Numbered from the stretch's first letter, positions 19,296 through 28,761 are shown. The stretch is DNA of 64,000 bases from Halomarina halobia (GCF_029338575.1 NZ_CP119992.1:868001-932000), one strand, 5' to 3'. Numbers and translations: made by a program. Notes: generated by a model not told the origin, from the sequence alone.

Positions 19296-19765
19296 TGCCC
19301 CGGACGCGTACCTGCGATTTCAGCGGCGAGGAGATCGAGCCCGGAACGGGCATCATGTACGTCCGTAACGACGGAACCGTGCTGCACTTCAAGGACTCGA
19401 AGGCCGAGAAGAACTACTTCATGGGCCGCGAGGCGCGCGACCTCGAGTGGACCGAGGCCGGGCGGCGCGAGCACGCCGCCCGAAAGCAGCAGACCGTCGG
19501 CTCCCAGGAGGACGTCGAGGAGGTCGACGAGGAGGAGGTCGCCCCCGAGCCCGAGGCGGAGACGACCGACCGGATGTCCCAGGACACCGCCGAGGACGTC
19601 GATCGCTCCCCCGACCTCGAGGTGGCGGAGGACGCCGAGGACGCCGAGGACGCCGTCAGCGAGGAGAAGGCCGAGACGGCCGACGAGATGGCGGACGCCG
19701 ACGTCGAGACGGCAGAAGTCGAGACCGAGTCGCCCTCCGAGGCGCGGGAGGACGCGGAGGAATGA
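19295..19765 (+). CDS. rpl24e: 50S ribosomal protein L24e with zinc-ligand loss and long acidic tail
   Basis: Residues 1-66 are the L24e domain ([42 protein letters not shown]). Canonical archaeal L24e carries four zinc cysteines (C-x2-C and C-x3-C); here only the first remains, the others being Ser, Lys and Ala. The remaining ~90 residues are a highly acidic, low-complexity tail with [13 protein letters not shown] repeats, more than doubling the usual 60-70 residues. The ATG overlaps the S28e stop, and the stop overlaps the ndk start. Confidence 0.93.
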   Translation: MPRTRTCDFSGEEIEPGTGIMYVRNDGTVLHFKDSKAEKNYFMGREARDLEWTEAGRREHAARKQQTVGSQEDVEEVDEEEVAPEPEAETTDRMSQDTAEDVDRSPDLEVAEDAEDAEDAVSEEKAETADEMADADVETAEVETESPSEAREDAEE

Positions 19766-20223
19766 CGGAGACCGAACGCACCTTCGTGATGGTCAAACCC
19801 GACGGCGTCCAGCGCGGGCTGATCGGCGAGATCGTCTCCCGCTTCGAGGACCGCGGGCTGAAGCTAGTCGGCGCGAAGTTCGTGCGGATCGACCGCGACC
19901 TCGCCGAGCGCCACTACGGCGAGCACGAGGACAAGCCCTTCTTCGGCGACCTCGTCTCCTTCATCACCTCCGGGCCCGTAATGGCGATGGTCTGGGAGGG
20001 ACAGGACGCGGTCGCGCAGGTCCGGACGATGATGGGCGAGACCGACCCCGCCGAGTCCGCACCGGGCACCGTCCGCGGCGACTTCGGACTCGACCTCGGT
20101 CGGAACGTCATCCACGGTTCGGACACCGAGGAGGGGTCCAACGAGCGCGAGATCGACCTCTTCTTCGACGAGGACGAACTCCTCGACTACGAGCGAAGCG
20201 ACGAGACCTGGCTGTACGAGTAA
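19762..20223 (+). CDS. ndk: Nucleoside diphosphate kinase
   Basis: The protein has 153 residues. It transfers the gamma phosphate from ATP to NDPs through a phosphohistidine. The opening [15 protein letters not shown] and the active-site NVIHGSD are present, with the catalytic His near 117. The length is normal. The ATG overlaps the rpl24e stop. It is the last gene of the ribosomal operon. Confidence 0.97.
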   Translation: MTETERTFVMVKPDGVQRGLIGEIVSRFEDRGLKLVGAKFVRIDRDLAERHYGEHEDKPFFGDLVSFITSGPVMAMVWEGQDAVAQVRTMMGETDPAESAPGTVRGDFGLDLGRNVIHGSDTEEGSNEREIDLFFDEDELLDYERSDETWLYE

Positions 20224-20435
20224 GTCGACTCGAGTCGCGGTCTTCGTTCTGCGTCCGCGTCACGCCCCTAGCGACGGCGCTCTCTAGTCACGTCCAGGCG
20301 CGTGGCGCGGGCCGTCGAAAACTGCCACGCCCACGCGGGCCGTCCCCGGAGCAGATCAGTTCGTCGGTCGGGACTTCTTCACACCGTAGTACTCCGTAGC
20401 GGTATAGTGTCATAGTTCCCTTATTATTTGGGGAG

Positions 20436-20444
20436 AAATTATTA
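20436..20444 (+). promoter_or_regulatory. TATA element of phoD
   Basis: AAATTATTA is centred about 30 nt before the ATG at 20470, supporting a leaderless transcript. This fixes the start at the Met that leads directly into the Tat signal. Confidence 0.55.
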
Positions 20445-20469
20445 CTCCCGGCGGTTCTCGACGCGGGGC

Positions 20470-22362
20470 ATGGACACCGAGGCGGAGCGAGACGGACGGG
20501 CGAGGACCCGCTCGACGCGGCGGGCGGTGTTGCGCGCGGCGGGTGCGACGACGGTCGGCGGCGCGCTCGCGGCGCTCGTCGGCGAGGGGGCGGCCGCGAC
20601 GGCCGTCGAGCCGACCCGACCGACGGGGCGCGAGCGGGACGCGTTCGCGGTCGAGCGAACGGACGGCGGGGCGGTCTTCCCCCAGTCGGTCGCGAGCGGC
20701 GGGCCGACGCCGAGCGGCGTCATCGCGTGGACGCGGCTCGCGCCGGCGGCGTACGAGCCCGGGACGCCGATGGCGGTCGAGGTGGCGACCGACGGGTCGT
20801 TCTCCGACGTGATCTACCGGGGCGTCGTCCCCGATTCGGCGGTCGGACCCGACGCCGACTACACGGTGAAGGCTGACCTCGACGGCGAACTCGTCGCGGA
20901 TCGACACCTGTTCTACCGGTTCGTCTACGACGGCGTCGCCAGCCCCGTGGGACGGTGTCGGACGCTGCCCGAGCCGGACGCGAGTCCGGAGGAACTCCGG
21001 CTGGCCGTCTGTAGCTGCAACAACTACCTGCACGGCTACTTCGGCGCGTTCGCGCACGTCGCCGACGAGGAGGTGGACTACCTCCTCCACCTCGGGGACT
21101 TCCTCTACGAGTACGCGGGCGAGGGCAGACAGCCGGGGCGGGACGTCCGCCTGCCGAGCGGGGAGTCGGTGGCCCACGGGCTGGCCGACTTCCGGCACCT
21201 CCACCGGACGTACCGGAGCGACGAGCACCTCCGGCGGGCGCTCGAACGGCACACGCTGATCCACACGTGGGACGACCACGAGATCGTCAACAACCGGTGG
21301 TGGAACTACGAGGCGGACGCCCCGGAGACCGAGAGCCACCCCCGGGGCGACGACCCGGCGTTCATGCGCCGGCTCTACGTCGAGGGGATCAGGGCGCTCA
21401 GCGAGTACGTCCCGAACCGAATCCAGTACGAACCGGCGGGGGACGGGGACGAACTCGCGCCCGACGCGATCCAGGAGGACTTCCGGCTCTACCGGTCGAT
21501 CCGCTTCGGCGACCTGGCGGAGCTGTTCGTCACCGACGAGCGGCTCTACCGGTCGCCGCCGCCCGAGGACGCCTTCGGTCGGCGCGACACGGGCGTCCCG
21601 CCGACCGACGCGACCGAGGACCCGGGCCGGACGATGCTCGGACGCGAGCAGCGCCAGTGGTTCGTGAACGGGCTCGTCGAGTCGCCGGCGACCTGGAAGC
21701 TGTGGGGTAACGAGGTGCTCAACGCGGCGCTCAAGACGACCAACGCGGGCGAGGCGTCGTTCTACCTCAACTACGACGCCTGGGACGGCTACGAGCACGA
21801 GCGGCGGCACGTGATGGGTCAGCTCCGGGGGGCCGACGTACGGAACGTCGTCGCGCTCACCGGCGACATGCACTCCTACGTCGCCTCCTACCTCCTCGAG
21901 GACTACGAGAGCGTCCGCCAGACGCTCCGCCTGCCCGAGCCCGACGAGCGCGTCGGCGTCGAGTTCATGGCCCCCGGCGTGACGAGCGACAACCTCGCCG
22001 CCGCCGGAAAGCTCCCCGCCGACGAGACGGAGGAGGCGGTCGACCTCGCCGTCCGGTCGCAGAACCCGTGGGTCGAGTGGTTCAACAGCAGCCGCTGGGG
22101 CTACTGCACGGTGACCGTGACCCCCGACGCGTGCCTGTACACCGCCTACGGGGTCGATCGGACGATCGACTCCGCCGACGCGCCGAAGACGCTCCTCGGG
22201 AGCTACCGCGTTCCGAGCGGCAGCGTCGAGTTGCGCGAGTACCGGCGGAACCGCCTCGACTCGCTCGTCGGCGACGCGTCGGGGGTCACCGGCGGGGACG
22301 GCGACGTCCCGCCGGACGGCCCGGACGCCTTCGGCAGCCCCGAGGGAGGTGACGGGCTGTGA
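20470..22362 (+). CDS. phoD: PhoD-family alkaline phosphatase, Tat-exported
   Basis: The protein has 630 residues. A twin-arginine signal (TRRAVLRAAG, then a small hydrophobic stretch) predicts export outside the membrane. The N-terminal PhoD_N domain holds SVASGGPTPSGVIAWTR. The catalytic domain has HLGDFLYEYAG, HTWDDHEIVNNRWW and LTGDMHSY, the metal-ligand motifs of PhoD. The family hydrolyses phosphomono- and diesters for phosphate scavenging. Its stop overlaps the start of the purple-acid-phosphatase gene, so the two form one operon. No phosphate-responsive element was recognised. Confidence 0.92.
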   Translation: MDTEAERDGRARTRSTRRAVLRAAGATTVGGALAALVGEGAAATAVEPTRPTGRERDAFAVERTDGGAVFPQSVASGGPTPSGVIAWTRLAPAAYEPGTPMAVEVATDGSFSDVIYRGVVPDSAVGPDADYTVKADLDGELVADRHLFYRFVYDGVASPVGRCRTLPEPDASPEELRLAVCSCNNYLHGYFGAFAHVADEEVDYLLHLGDFLYEYAGEGRQPGRDVRLPSGESVAHGLADFRHLHRTYRSDEHLRRALERHTLIHTWDDHEIVNNRWWNYEADAPETESHPRGDDPAFMRRLYVEGIRALSEYVPNRIQYEPAGDGDELAPDAIQEDFRLYRSIRFGDLAELFVTDERLYRSPPPEDAFGRRDTGVPPTDATEDPGRTMLGREQRQWFVNGLVESPATWKLWGNEVLNAALKTTNAGEASFYLNYDAWDGYEHERRHVMGQLRGADVRNVVALTGDMHSYVASYLLEDYESVRQTLRLPEPDERVGVEFMAPGVTSDNLAAAGKLPADETEEAVDLAVRSQNPWVEWFNSSRWGYCTVTVTPDACLYTAYGVDRTIDSADAPKTLLGSYRVPSGSVELREYRRNRLDSLVGDASGVTGGDGDVPPDGPDAFGSPEGGDGL

Positions 22363-24146
22363 GCGACGGGGGCTCGGGCGGCGGCGACGACGGGTTCGAC
22401 CGCCGCGACCTCCTCCGGGGGGTCGCCACGGTCGCGGCGGGGAGCCTCGCGCCGGCGTTTCCCACGTCGGCGGGGGTGGCCAGGGGCGCGATCGGCGGCG
22501 CGCCGACCGGCGTACACGTCGCGTACGGCCCGGACCCGCAGCGCTCGGCCTCGGTCGGCTGGACGGCCGGCGGGACGTTCGACGCCCGCGTCGAGTACGG
22601 CGAGCGCGGCGGCGACCTCTCGGCGGCCGTCGAGGCGAACGCGACGGTCCTCCCGGGGGAGGACCTCGTCGCCTACGACGCGACGATCGAGGGACTGACG
22701 CCCGACACGGCGTACGACTACCGGGCCGTCGTCGGCGACGAACGGTCGGCGACCTTCGCGTTCCGGACGGCCCCCGAGGACGGGACCGACTTCCGGGTGT
22801 CGATGGTCGCGGACCACGGCATCGCGGACGACCGCAACCCCGCCCAGCGCGCGGACGACGACGGCCCCGTACGGATCGTCGACCGGGCGCGGGAGTTCGA
22901 CCCGGCCTTCCACCTCGGCGTCGGCGACATCGCCTACGCCAACGGCTTTCCCTACACGTGGGACGAGTACTTCCGCGCCTTCGAGGACTTCTACGCGACG
23001 ACCCCGTTCCTGACCGTCCCCGGTAACCACGAGAAGGAGCCCGGACAGGGGTTCGCCCAGTACGACGGGCGGCTCAACCGGCTCATGCCCTTCCGCGACC
23101 CCGGCCTGCCAGACCTCGGCTCGAAGCGGCGGTGGTACGACTTCCGGTACGGCAACGCGCTGTTCGTCGGGCTCAACACCTCCGCGGACGCCTGCGGCGA
23201 CCTCGCCCGCGGCGAGGAGTTCCTCCCGTTTCAGGACACGCGCTGCTACACCGACGAGTCGTACCTCTACAACGAGCGACAGCGGGCGTACGTCGAGGAG
23301 ACGCTCGAGGACGCCCGCGACGATCCTGCGGTAACGTGGACGGTCGTCTACTTTCACAGCAGCCTCTGGACCGACGGCGACCACGCCGCCCGGGAGGACC
23401 TCAGGGACCTCTGGGGGCCGCTGTTCGACGAGTACGGCGTCGATCTCGTGCTGGCGGGACACAACCACTCCTACGAGCGCTCGAAGCCGATCGTCGGCGA
23501 GACCGCGGGCGAGGTCGGGACGACGTACGTCGTGAACGGGACCGGCGGCTCGGGCCACTACGGCTTCCGGCACGACGAACCGCCCGAGTGGACGGCGTTT
23601 CGCGACAGCGACCGCTACGGGATCGTCCGGCTCTCGTTCTCGGAGCGCCGGATCGAGGGCGAGTACGTCGCGCTCGACGGGACCGTCGTGGACTCGTTCG
23701 CGCTCGCGAAGACGGCCGACGGGGAGCCGACGCAGCTCCGCCCGGGCGACGCGACGCGGGAACCGCTCGCCGTGGACGGGACGCGCAGCGACGACGGGAG
23801 CACGTGGCACGGCGGGCGGACGAACCGGATTCGACTCACCGCGAGCGCGGACCGGCCGATCCGCCTGCGCGACCGCGTTCCCGCCGAGTGGACCGTGACC
23901 GGGACCGGCGACAGCGGCCCCGAGTACGTCGACGCCGACGGCGCGCCGGACGGCTACCAGCACGTCTACTTCGACGTTCCCCCGACGTCAGACGCGGACG
24001 TCGTCTACTACGCCGAGGCACCCGAGGGACCGGGAGCGACCGGCGAGTACGAGTTCGGCCCGGCGCAGGCGCGCGAGGTGAACGGCTCGGGATGGGTCGA
24101 CGTCGAGGGGACGGCCTCGACCGAGCGGGTCGTGGGGGCGCTGTAG
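22359..24146 (+). CDS. Purple acid phosphatase-like metallophosphoesterase, Tat-exported
   Basis: The protein has 595 residues and starts with GTG after a strong GGGAGGTGAC ribosome-binding site. RRDLLRGVATVAAG is a Tat signal. A fibronectin-type PAP N-terminal domain follows (about 45-145), then the phosphoesterase core: VGDIAYANG, VPGNHEKEP, VVYFHSSLW and LAGHNHSYERS. The first metal motif, normally GDxG, reads VADHGI, so one ligand position keeps Asp while the Gly before it is Ala. The C-terminal ~170 residues form an extra beta-rich domain. It is coupled to phoD. Confidence 0.9.
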   Translation: MSDGGSGGGDDGFDRRDLLRGVATVAAGSLAPAFPTSAGVARGAIGGAPTGVHVAYGPDPQRSASVGWTAGGTFDARVEYGERGGDLSAAVEANATVLPGEDLVAYDATIEGLTPDTAYDYRAVVGDERSATFAFRTAPEDGTDFRVSMVADHGIADDRNPAQRADDDGPVRIVDRAREFDPAFHLGVGDIAYANGFPYTWDEYFRAFEDFYATTPFLTVPGNHEKEPGQGFAQYDGRLNRLMPFRDPGLPDLGSKRRWYDFRYGNALFVGLNTSADACGDLARGEEFLPFQDTRCYTDESYLYNERQRAYVEETLEDARDDPAVTWTVVYFHSSLWTDGDHAAREDLRDLWGPLFDEYGVDLVLAGHNHSYERSKPIVGETAGEVGTTYVVNGTGGSGHYGFRHDEPPEWTAFRDSDRYGIVRLSFSERRIEGEYVALDGTVVDSFALAKTADGEPTQLRPGDATREPLAVDGTRSDDGSTWHGGRTNRIRLTASADRPIRLRDRVPAEWTVTGTGDSGPEYVDADGAPDGYQHVYFDVPPTSDADVVYYAEAPEGPGATGEYEFGPAQAREVNGSGWVDVEGTASTERVVGAL

Positions 24147-24226
24147 CGCCGCGGCCGAGCGGAGTAACGGCAATACATGCCGGAAACACACCCCTCTCCC
24201 CCTCGTGCGCCAAACCCTGATCGACC

Positions 24227-25621
24227 ATGAGCGATGCTGACAACCCTGCAACCGACGCCCACGAGCACCACCATCACCACCACGAGGGACCGGGGTACGT
24301 CACTCCGCAGGCGGCCATCGAGGAGTCGGAGCCGGAGGAGGTCGCCTACGTCATCGGACTGTACGTCGGCACGGACGTGGACGCGCCGGACTTCCTCGGG
24401 GTCGTGGACGTGGACCCCGACTCGTCGACCTACGGCGAGGTGATCGACCGCGTCGAGATGCCCAACAGGGGTGACGAACTCCACCACTTCGGCTGGAACG
24501 CCTGCTCGTCGTCCTGCCACGTCGAGGGGCTCGAACGCCAGCACCTGATCGTTCCCGGGCAGCGCTCCTCGCGCCTCCACGTCGTCGACACGAAGGACCG
24601 GCGGAACCCCGAACTCGTGAAGGTGATCGAGCCCGAGGAGGTGTTCGAGCACGACCTGAGCGCGCCACACACCGTCCACTGCATCCCCGACGGGAAGATC
24701 CTCATCAGCATGCTCGGCGACCGGAACGGCGAGTTGCCGGGGGGCTTCCTCGAACTCAACGACGACTTCGAGGTCGAGGGGCGCTGGGACGCCCCGGGTG
24801 AGATCGAGATGAACTACGACTACTGGTACCAGCCCCGGCACAACGTCATGATCTCCTCGGAGTGGGCCGCGCCGAAGACCTACTACCCCGGATTCGACCT
24901 GGAGGACGTGGAGGCGGGCAAGTACGGCCGGAAGCTCCACGTCTGGGACTGGGAGAACCGGACGGTCGAGCAGACCATCGACCTCGGCGAGGAGGGGATG
25001 ATCCCACTCGAGGTGCGCTTTCTCCACTCGCCGGTCTCGACCCACGGGTACGTCGGCGCGGCGCTCTCCTCGAACGTGTTTCATTTCCACGAAGACCGCG
25101 GGGAGTGGCGCGCGGACAAGGTCATCGACGTCGAACCGCGCGAGCACGACGACTGGGACATGCCCGTCCCCGGCCTCGTGACCGACCTGCTGGTGTCGAT
25201 GGACGACCGCTACCTGTTCTTCTCGAACTGGCTCCACGGCGACGTCCGCATGTACGACGTCTCGGACCCGGCGAACCCGCGGCTCGCCGATCAGATCTGG
25301 GCCGGCGGGCACTTCGGCCCGCGCCACCCCATCGAGGGCGAGCGCGCCGTCCACGGCGGCCCGCAGATGCTCCAGCTGAGCCTCGACGGCGAGCGCCTCT
25401 ACTGGACCACGTCGCTCTACTCCACGTGGGACAACCAGTTCTACCCCGACGAGGGCGAGGAGGGGTCGGTGATGCTGAAGGCGGACGTGAACCCGCGAAA
25501 GGGGACGATGGAACTCGACCGGGACTTCCTGGTGGACTTCGGCGACATGCCGGCCGGTCCCGCCCGCGCCCACGAGATCCGCTGGCCCGACGGCGACTGC
25601 ACGAGCGACGTCTGGCTGTGA
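24227..25621 (+). CDS. SBP56-family protein (selenium-binding protein / methanethiol oxidase)
   Basis: This 464-residue beta-propeller family oxidises methanethiol to formaldehyde, H2S and H2O2 in characterised members; some members bind selenium. Characteristic blocks are HHFGWNACSSSCH, SAPHTVHCIPDG, DYWYQPRHNVMISSEWAAP, FSNWLHGDVRMYDVSDP and GGHFGP. The N-terminus carries a run of histidines (residues 13-19). Several conserved His residues that could bind copper are kept. It is a single transcription unit after the phosphatase pair. Confidence 0.93.
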   Translation: MSDADNPATDAHEHHHHHHEGPGYVTPQAAIEESEPEEVAYVIGLYVGTDVDAPDFLGVVDVDPDSSTYGEVIDRVEMPNRGDELHHFGWNACSSSCHVEGLERQHLIVPGQRSSRLHVVDTKDRRNPELVKVIEPEEVFEHDLSAPHTVHCIPDGKILISMLGDRNGELPGGFLELNDDFEVEGRWDAPGEIEMNYDYWYQPRHNVMISSEWAAPKTYYPGFDLEDVEAGKYGRKLHVWDWENRTVEQTIDLGEEGMIPLEVRFLHSPVSTHGYVGAALSSNVFHFHEDRGEWRADKVIDVEPREHDDWDMPVPGLVTDLLVSMDDRYLFFSNWLHGDVRMYDVSDPANPRLADQIWAGGHFGPRHPIEGERAVHGGPQMLQLSLDGERLYWTTSLYSTWDNQFYPDEGEEGSVMLKADVNPRKGTMELDRDFLVDFGDMPAGPARAHEIRWPDGDCTSDVWL

Positions 25622-25664
25622 CGAGGAACTAATATCATCGTGCGATTCGGACTCGAACCGGGGG

Positions 25665-25682
25665 ACGAGGGGAAGCCCTCGT
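25665..25682. terminator. Hairpin downstream of the SBP56 gene
   Basis: A perfect 7-bp stem (ACGAGGG/CCCTCGT) with a 4-nt GAAG loop lies 44 nt after the SBP56 stop. It may terminate or protect the transcript 3' end. No T-tract follows, so the role is uncertain. Confidence 0.35.
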
Positions 25683-25830
25683 GCTCTCCAGTCATGCGAC
25701 CCACGCTGTGCTCCTCGACCCGCTCCCTCCGTTCGCGCGTCTGCGGTGCTTACGGGGTCGGACTTCCCGGAGAGCGCTCGCCCTTCCAGTCCGCCAGGAC
25801 GTAGAACGGACAGCGCGCATCCACGAGGCC

Positions 25831-26151
25831 ATGGAAACCTACCGTATCACGCTCGAATGGAACGACGGACGGACTGAGAGCATCGAGAGCGAACCCGACG
25901 AGACCGTGATCGAGGCGGCCGAGCGCGGGGGCGTCGGCCTCCCGTTCGGCTGTCTCACCGGCGCGTGCGCCACCTGCACCGCGCGGCTGCTCGACGGGCG
26001 GGTCGAGCACCGCCGGGAGCCGCGCGCGCTGAAGCCGCGCCACCGGGAGGACGGCTACGTCCTCGCGTGCGTCGCGGAACCGCGGAGCGACTGCCGGCTC
26101 CGCGTCGGCAGCGACGTCCACGGCGAACTCGTCTCGAACCCGTGGCGGTGA
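25831..26151 (+). CDS. 2Fe-2S plant-type ferredoxin
   Basis: This 106-residue one-domain electron carrier has cluster cysteines in GCLTGACATC and the distant YVLACVAEP. DETVIEAAERGGVGLPFGC is the usual lead-in. The ATG at 25831 begins a compact natural N-terminus (METYRITLEW); the frame is open upstream but without ferredoxin sequence. It lacks the long haloarchaeal insertion found in the main haloarchaeal ferredoxin, so it is a minor paralog. The partner enzyme is unknown. Confidence 0.9.
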   Translation: METYRITLEWNDGRTESIESEPDETVIEAAERGGVGLPFGCLTGACATCTARLLDGRVEHRREPRALKPRHREDGYVLACVAEPRSDCRLRVGSDVHGELVSNPWR

Positions 26152-26251
26152 CGGCGTGGGGACCACCCGCCGCTCACGTTCTCGCGTCTGGCACGGTCAC
26201 CCGAGTAGCCGCGACCGCTTTTCACCGTCGCCCGCGTAGCTCCGCGCTGGC

Positions 26252-26455
26252 ATGGCACTCAGCGCCCGAAACAGGCTGCGAGGAACCGTCCGGTCGATCA
26301 CCACACAGGGGCCGATAGCGGAGGTCGTCGTCGACGTCGACGGGAACGAGGTGGCGGCGACGATCACCAGCGACTCGGTCGAGCGCCTCGGCATCGCGGA
26401 GGGCGACGAGGTGACGGCCGTCGTGAAGGCGAGCGACGTGATGATCGCGACCTGA
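26252..26455 (+). CDS. Mop/TOBE-domain molybdate-binding protein
   Basis: This 67-residue single TOBE domain of the molbindin type has the SARNRLRGTV opening (S-x-R-N-x-x-x-G), ITSDSVERLGIAEGDEV and VVKASDVMIAT. Such proteins store molybdate/tungstate or sense it. No transporter or molybdoenzyme gene lies nearby in the window. It is a single-gene unit. Confidence 0.9.
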   Translation: MALSARNRLRGTVRSITTQGPIAEVVVDVDGNEVAATITSDSVERLGIAEGDEVTAVVKASDVMIAT

Positions 26456-26524
26456 GGGTCGCGCCCGCCGCGACCGCCGCGCCCACTGCATTCGCCGCGC
26501 CGCCGCGACCGAACCCCCTCTGAA

Positions 26525-26533
26525 CTTTATAAC
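26525..26533 (+). promoter_or_regulatory. TATA element of rbcL
   Basis: CTTTATAAC is centred 28 nt before the ATG at 26557, a strong leaderless-type promoter giving RuBisCO its own transcript. Confidence 0.65.
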
Positions 26534-26556
26534 CCCGCCCGACGAACTCACGGGGC

Positions 26557-27804
26557 ATGCCGGGAATCACGTACGAGGACTTCCTCGACCTGGAGTACGA
26601 CCCCGCGGATTCGGATCTCGTCTGCGCGTTCCGCGTCGAACCCGCCGCCGACATGTCGATGGAGGCGGCCGCGAGCCGCGTCGCCTCCGAGAGTTCGAAC
26701 GGGACGTGGGCCGAGTTGCAGGTCGAAGGGTCGGTCACCGACCTCAGCGCCACGGCCTTCGCGATCGACGGCGACGAGATCCGCGTCGCCTATCCGGAGG
26801 AGCTGTTCGAGCCCGGCAGCATGGCGCAGGTGCTCTCCTGCATCGCGGGGAACATCATGGGGATGAAGGCGGTCGAGCGCATCCGCCTGCTCGACTGCGA
26901 GTGGCCCGAACCGCTCGCCACCTCCTTCCCGGGGCCGGGGTTCGGCACGAGCGTCCGCACGGAGATCTTCGACGCGCCCAACCGCCCGATCACGGCGACG
27001 GTCCCGAAGCCGAAGGTCGGCCTCTCCACCGAGCAGCACGCGGGGGTGGGCTACGACGCGTGGGTGGGCGGCATCGACCTCCTGAAGGACGACGAGAACC
27101 TCACCGACCAGTCGTTCAACCCGTTCCACGACCGGCTCACGGAGAGCCTCGACGCCCGCGACCGCGCCGAGGAGGAGACCGGCGAGCGAAAGAGCTACCT
27201 CGTGAACGTCACCGCCGACGCGAACACGATGCTCGAACGCGCCGACGCGGTCGCGGCGGCGGGCGGCGAGTACGTCATGGTCGACGTGATCACGACCGGG
27301 TGGGCCGCCGTCCAGACCGTCCGCGAACGCTGTGCGGAACTCGGCCTCGCCATCCACGCCCACCGCGCGATGCACGCCGCGTTCGACCGCGTCCCCAGCC
27401 ACGGGGTCTCGATGCGCGTGCTCGCACAGATCGCCCGCCTCTGCGGAGCAGATCAGCTCCACACCGGCACCGCCGACCTCGGCAAACTGGAGAACGAGGA
27501 CACGGTCGGGATCAACGAGTGGCTCTACGCGGACCTCTACGGCCTGAACGACGTGCTCCCGACGGCCTCCGGCGGTCTCCACCCCGGACTCGTCCCCGAG
27601 CTCATCGAGCGCTGCGGCACGAACATCTGCGTCCAGGCCGGCGGCGGCGTCCACGGCCACCCCGACGGCACGGCCGCCGGCGCGAAGGCCCTCCGGCAGT
27701 CGATCGACGCCACCGTAGAGGGGATCCCGCTGGAGGAGTACGCGGAGGACTACCCCGAACTCGCCGTGGCGATCGAGAAGTGGGGGACGGAGACGCCGCG
27801 GTAG
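26557..27804 (+). CDS. rbcL: Form III (archaeal) RuBisCO large subunit
   Basis: The protein has 415 residues. Catalytic elements are present: TVPKPK with the Lys pair at 151/153, the carbamate site as GGIDLLKDDEN with K177, D179 and E180, HAHRAMH at 267-273, the loop-6 lysine in TADLGKLE (K310), then SGGLHPG and QAGGGVHGHPDG. The enzyme carboxylates ribulose-1,5-bisphosphate to two 3-phosphoglycerates. In archaea form III acts in nucleoside ribose salvage, not in a Calvin cycle; no phosphoribulokinase is seen. Ribose-1,5-bisphosphate isomerase and a sugar kinase lie convergently just downstream. Confidence 0.95.
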   Translation: MPGITYEDFLDLEYDPADSDLVCAFRVEPAADMSMEAAASRVASESSNGTWAELQVEGSVTDLSATAFAIDGDEIRVAYPEELFEPGSMAQVLSCIAGNIMGMKAVERIRLLDCEWPEPLATSFPGPGFGTSVRTEIFDAPNRPITATVPKPKVGLSTEQHAGVGYDAWVGGIDLLKDDENLTDQSFNPFHDRLTESLDARDRAEEETGERKSYLVNVTADANTMLERADAVAAAGGEYVMVDVITTGWAAVQTVRERCAELGLAIHAHRAMHAAFDRVPSHGVSMRVLAQIARLCGADQLHTGTADLGKLENEDTVGINEWLYADLYGLNDVLPTASGGLHPGLVPELIERCGTNICVQAGGGVHGHPDGTAAGAKALRQSIDATVEGIPLEEYAEDYPELAVAIEKWGTETPR

Positions 27805-27867
27805 GCGAACCGCGACGGGGCGACCGCGACCGTCGTGCCCGGGGAGGGCGGCGGGTCGCCCGCGAGT

Positions 27868-28761
27868 TCAGCCCGCCACGAGCGTCCGGACGTCGTCAGC
27901 CGAGAGGTCGGCGCGCGCGCCAGTGACCGTCGAGGCGAGCGCGCCACAGGCGTTCGCCGCCGCCAGCGCCCGCTCGTATCCCCGCCCGCCCTCGGGGAGG
28001 CCGCCGTCGCACGCCGCGAGGAACCCGGCGGCGAAGGCGTCGCCGGCCCCCGTCGTGTCGATCGGGGTGACGTCGTACCCCGGGTGGCGATAGCGGTCGC
28101 CGGCCGTCCGGACCCGCGCGCCGCCGGCCCCCTGGGTGACGACGAGGACGGTCGCGTCGAGCCAGCCCCTCGCGTCGCTCGAGAGCGCGTCGGCGAGCGC
28201 GTCCGCCTCGCGCTCGTTCAGGAAGACGACGTCGGCCCGTTCGAGCGTCGCCGAGTAGTCGCGCACGCAGAGTCGACGCCCGGGGTCGAAGCTGACCGTG
28301 GCGTCGGCTTCGCGGGCCCTGTCGGCGAGGCGAGCGGCTGTCTCGGGGCGCTGGCCCGTCAGGTGGAGGTGGTCGACCCGGCGTATCGCGCCCGGGGCGA
28401 GGTCGTCGGGCGCGAACGCCTCGTTCGCGCCGTCGCTGCCGAGGACCACCACCTCGCCGTCGCCGTCGACCACGAGGTACTTGACGGCGGTGGATCCGTC
28501 GGTCTCGACGAGGTGCCGGCAGTCCACGCCCGCGGTCTCGAGCTCCCGCCGGGCGAGACGGCCCGGGTCGTCGTCGCCCACGCTCCCGAAGAGCGCCGCG
28601 TCGACCCCGAGTCCGGCGAGCGCGCAGGCGACGTTGGCGGCGCTCCCGCCGCCCGCGCCGCGGCGCTGTTCGATGCGCGCTTCGCCGTCGCGCTCGGGGA
28701 GGTCGTCGACGCGAAGTGTCACGTCCCAGTTCACGTGACCGGCACAGAGAACGCGACGCAT
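27868..28761 (-). CDS. PfkB-family sugar/nucleoside kinase, candidate ribose-1-phosphate kinase
   Basis: This 297-residue ribokinase-fold enzyme has GAGGGSAANVACALAGLG near 37-54 for substrate binding and DTTGAGDAFAAGF near 243-255, with the catalytic Asp and anion hole. It starts at ATG 28761, supported by a TATA-like element 28 nt upstream. Its place between rbcL and ribose-1,5-bisphosphate isomerase suggests it makes ribose-1,5-bisphosphate from ribose-1-phosphate, as shown for a PfkB enzyme in haloarchaeal guanosine catabolism. The substrate is inferred from neighbours; PfkB motifs do not define it. Confidence 0.88.
   Translation of the reverse strand: MRRVLCAGHVNWDVTLRVDDLPERDGEARIEQRRGAGGGSAANVACALAGLGVDAALFGSVGDDDPGRLARRELETAGVDCRHLVETDGSTAVKYLVVDGDGEVVVLGSDGANEAFAPDDLAPGAIRRVDHLHLTGQRPETAARLADRAREADATVSFDPGRRLCVRDYSATLERADVVFLNEREADALADALSSDARGWLDATVLVVTQGAGGARVRTAGDRYRHPGYDVTPIDTTGAGDAFAAGFLAACDGGLPEGGRGYERALAAANACGALASTVTGARADLSADDVRTLVAG

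Noticed and set aside
24260..24290. Six-His run in the SBP56 gene suggesting an engineered tag
   Set aside because: It is interrupted by Glu, is encoded by mixed CAC/CAT codons and follows an acidic native leader, so it is a natural His-rich N-terminus.
25641..25682. A tRNA-like T-arm (GGTTCGAGTCC on the minus strand) followed by a hairpin
   Set aside because: Only three of five T-stem pairs form, the acceptor arms do not pair, and the hairpin has a 7-bp stem and 4-nt loop, not an anticodon arm. At most a tRNA relic.
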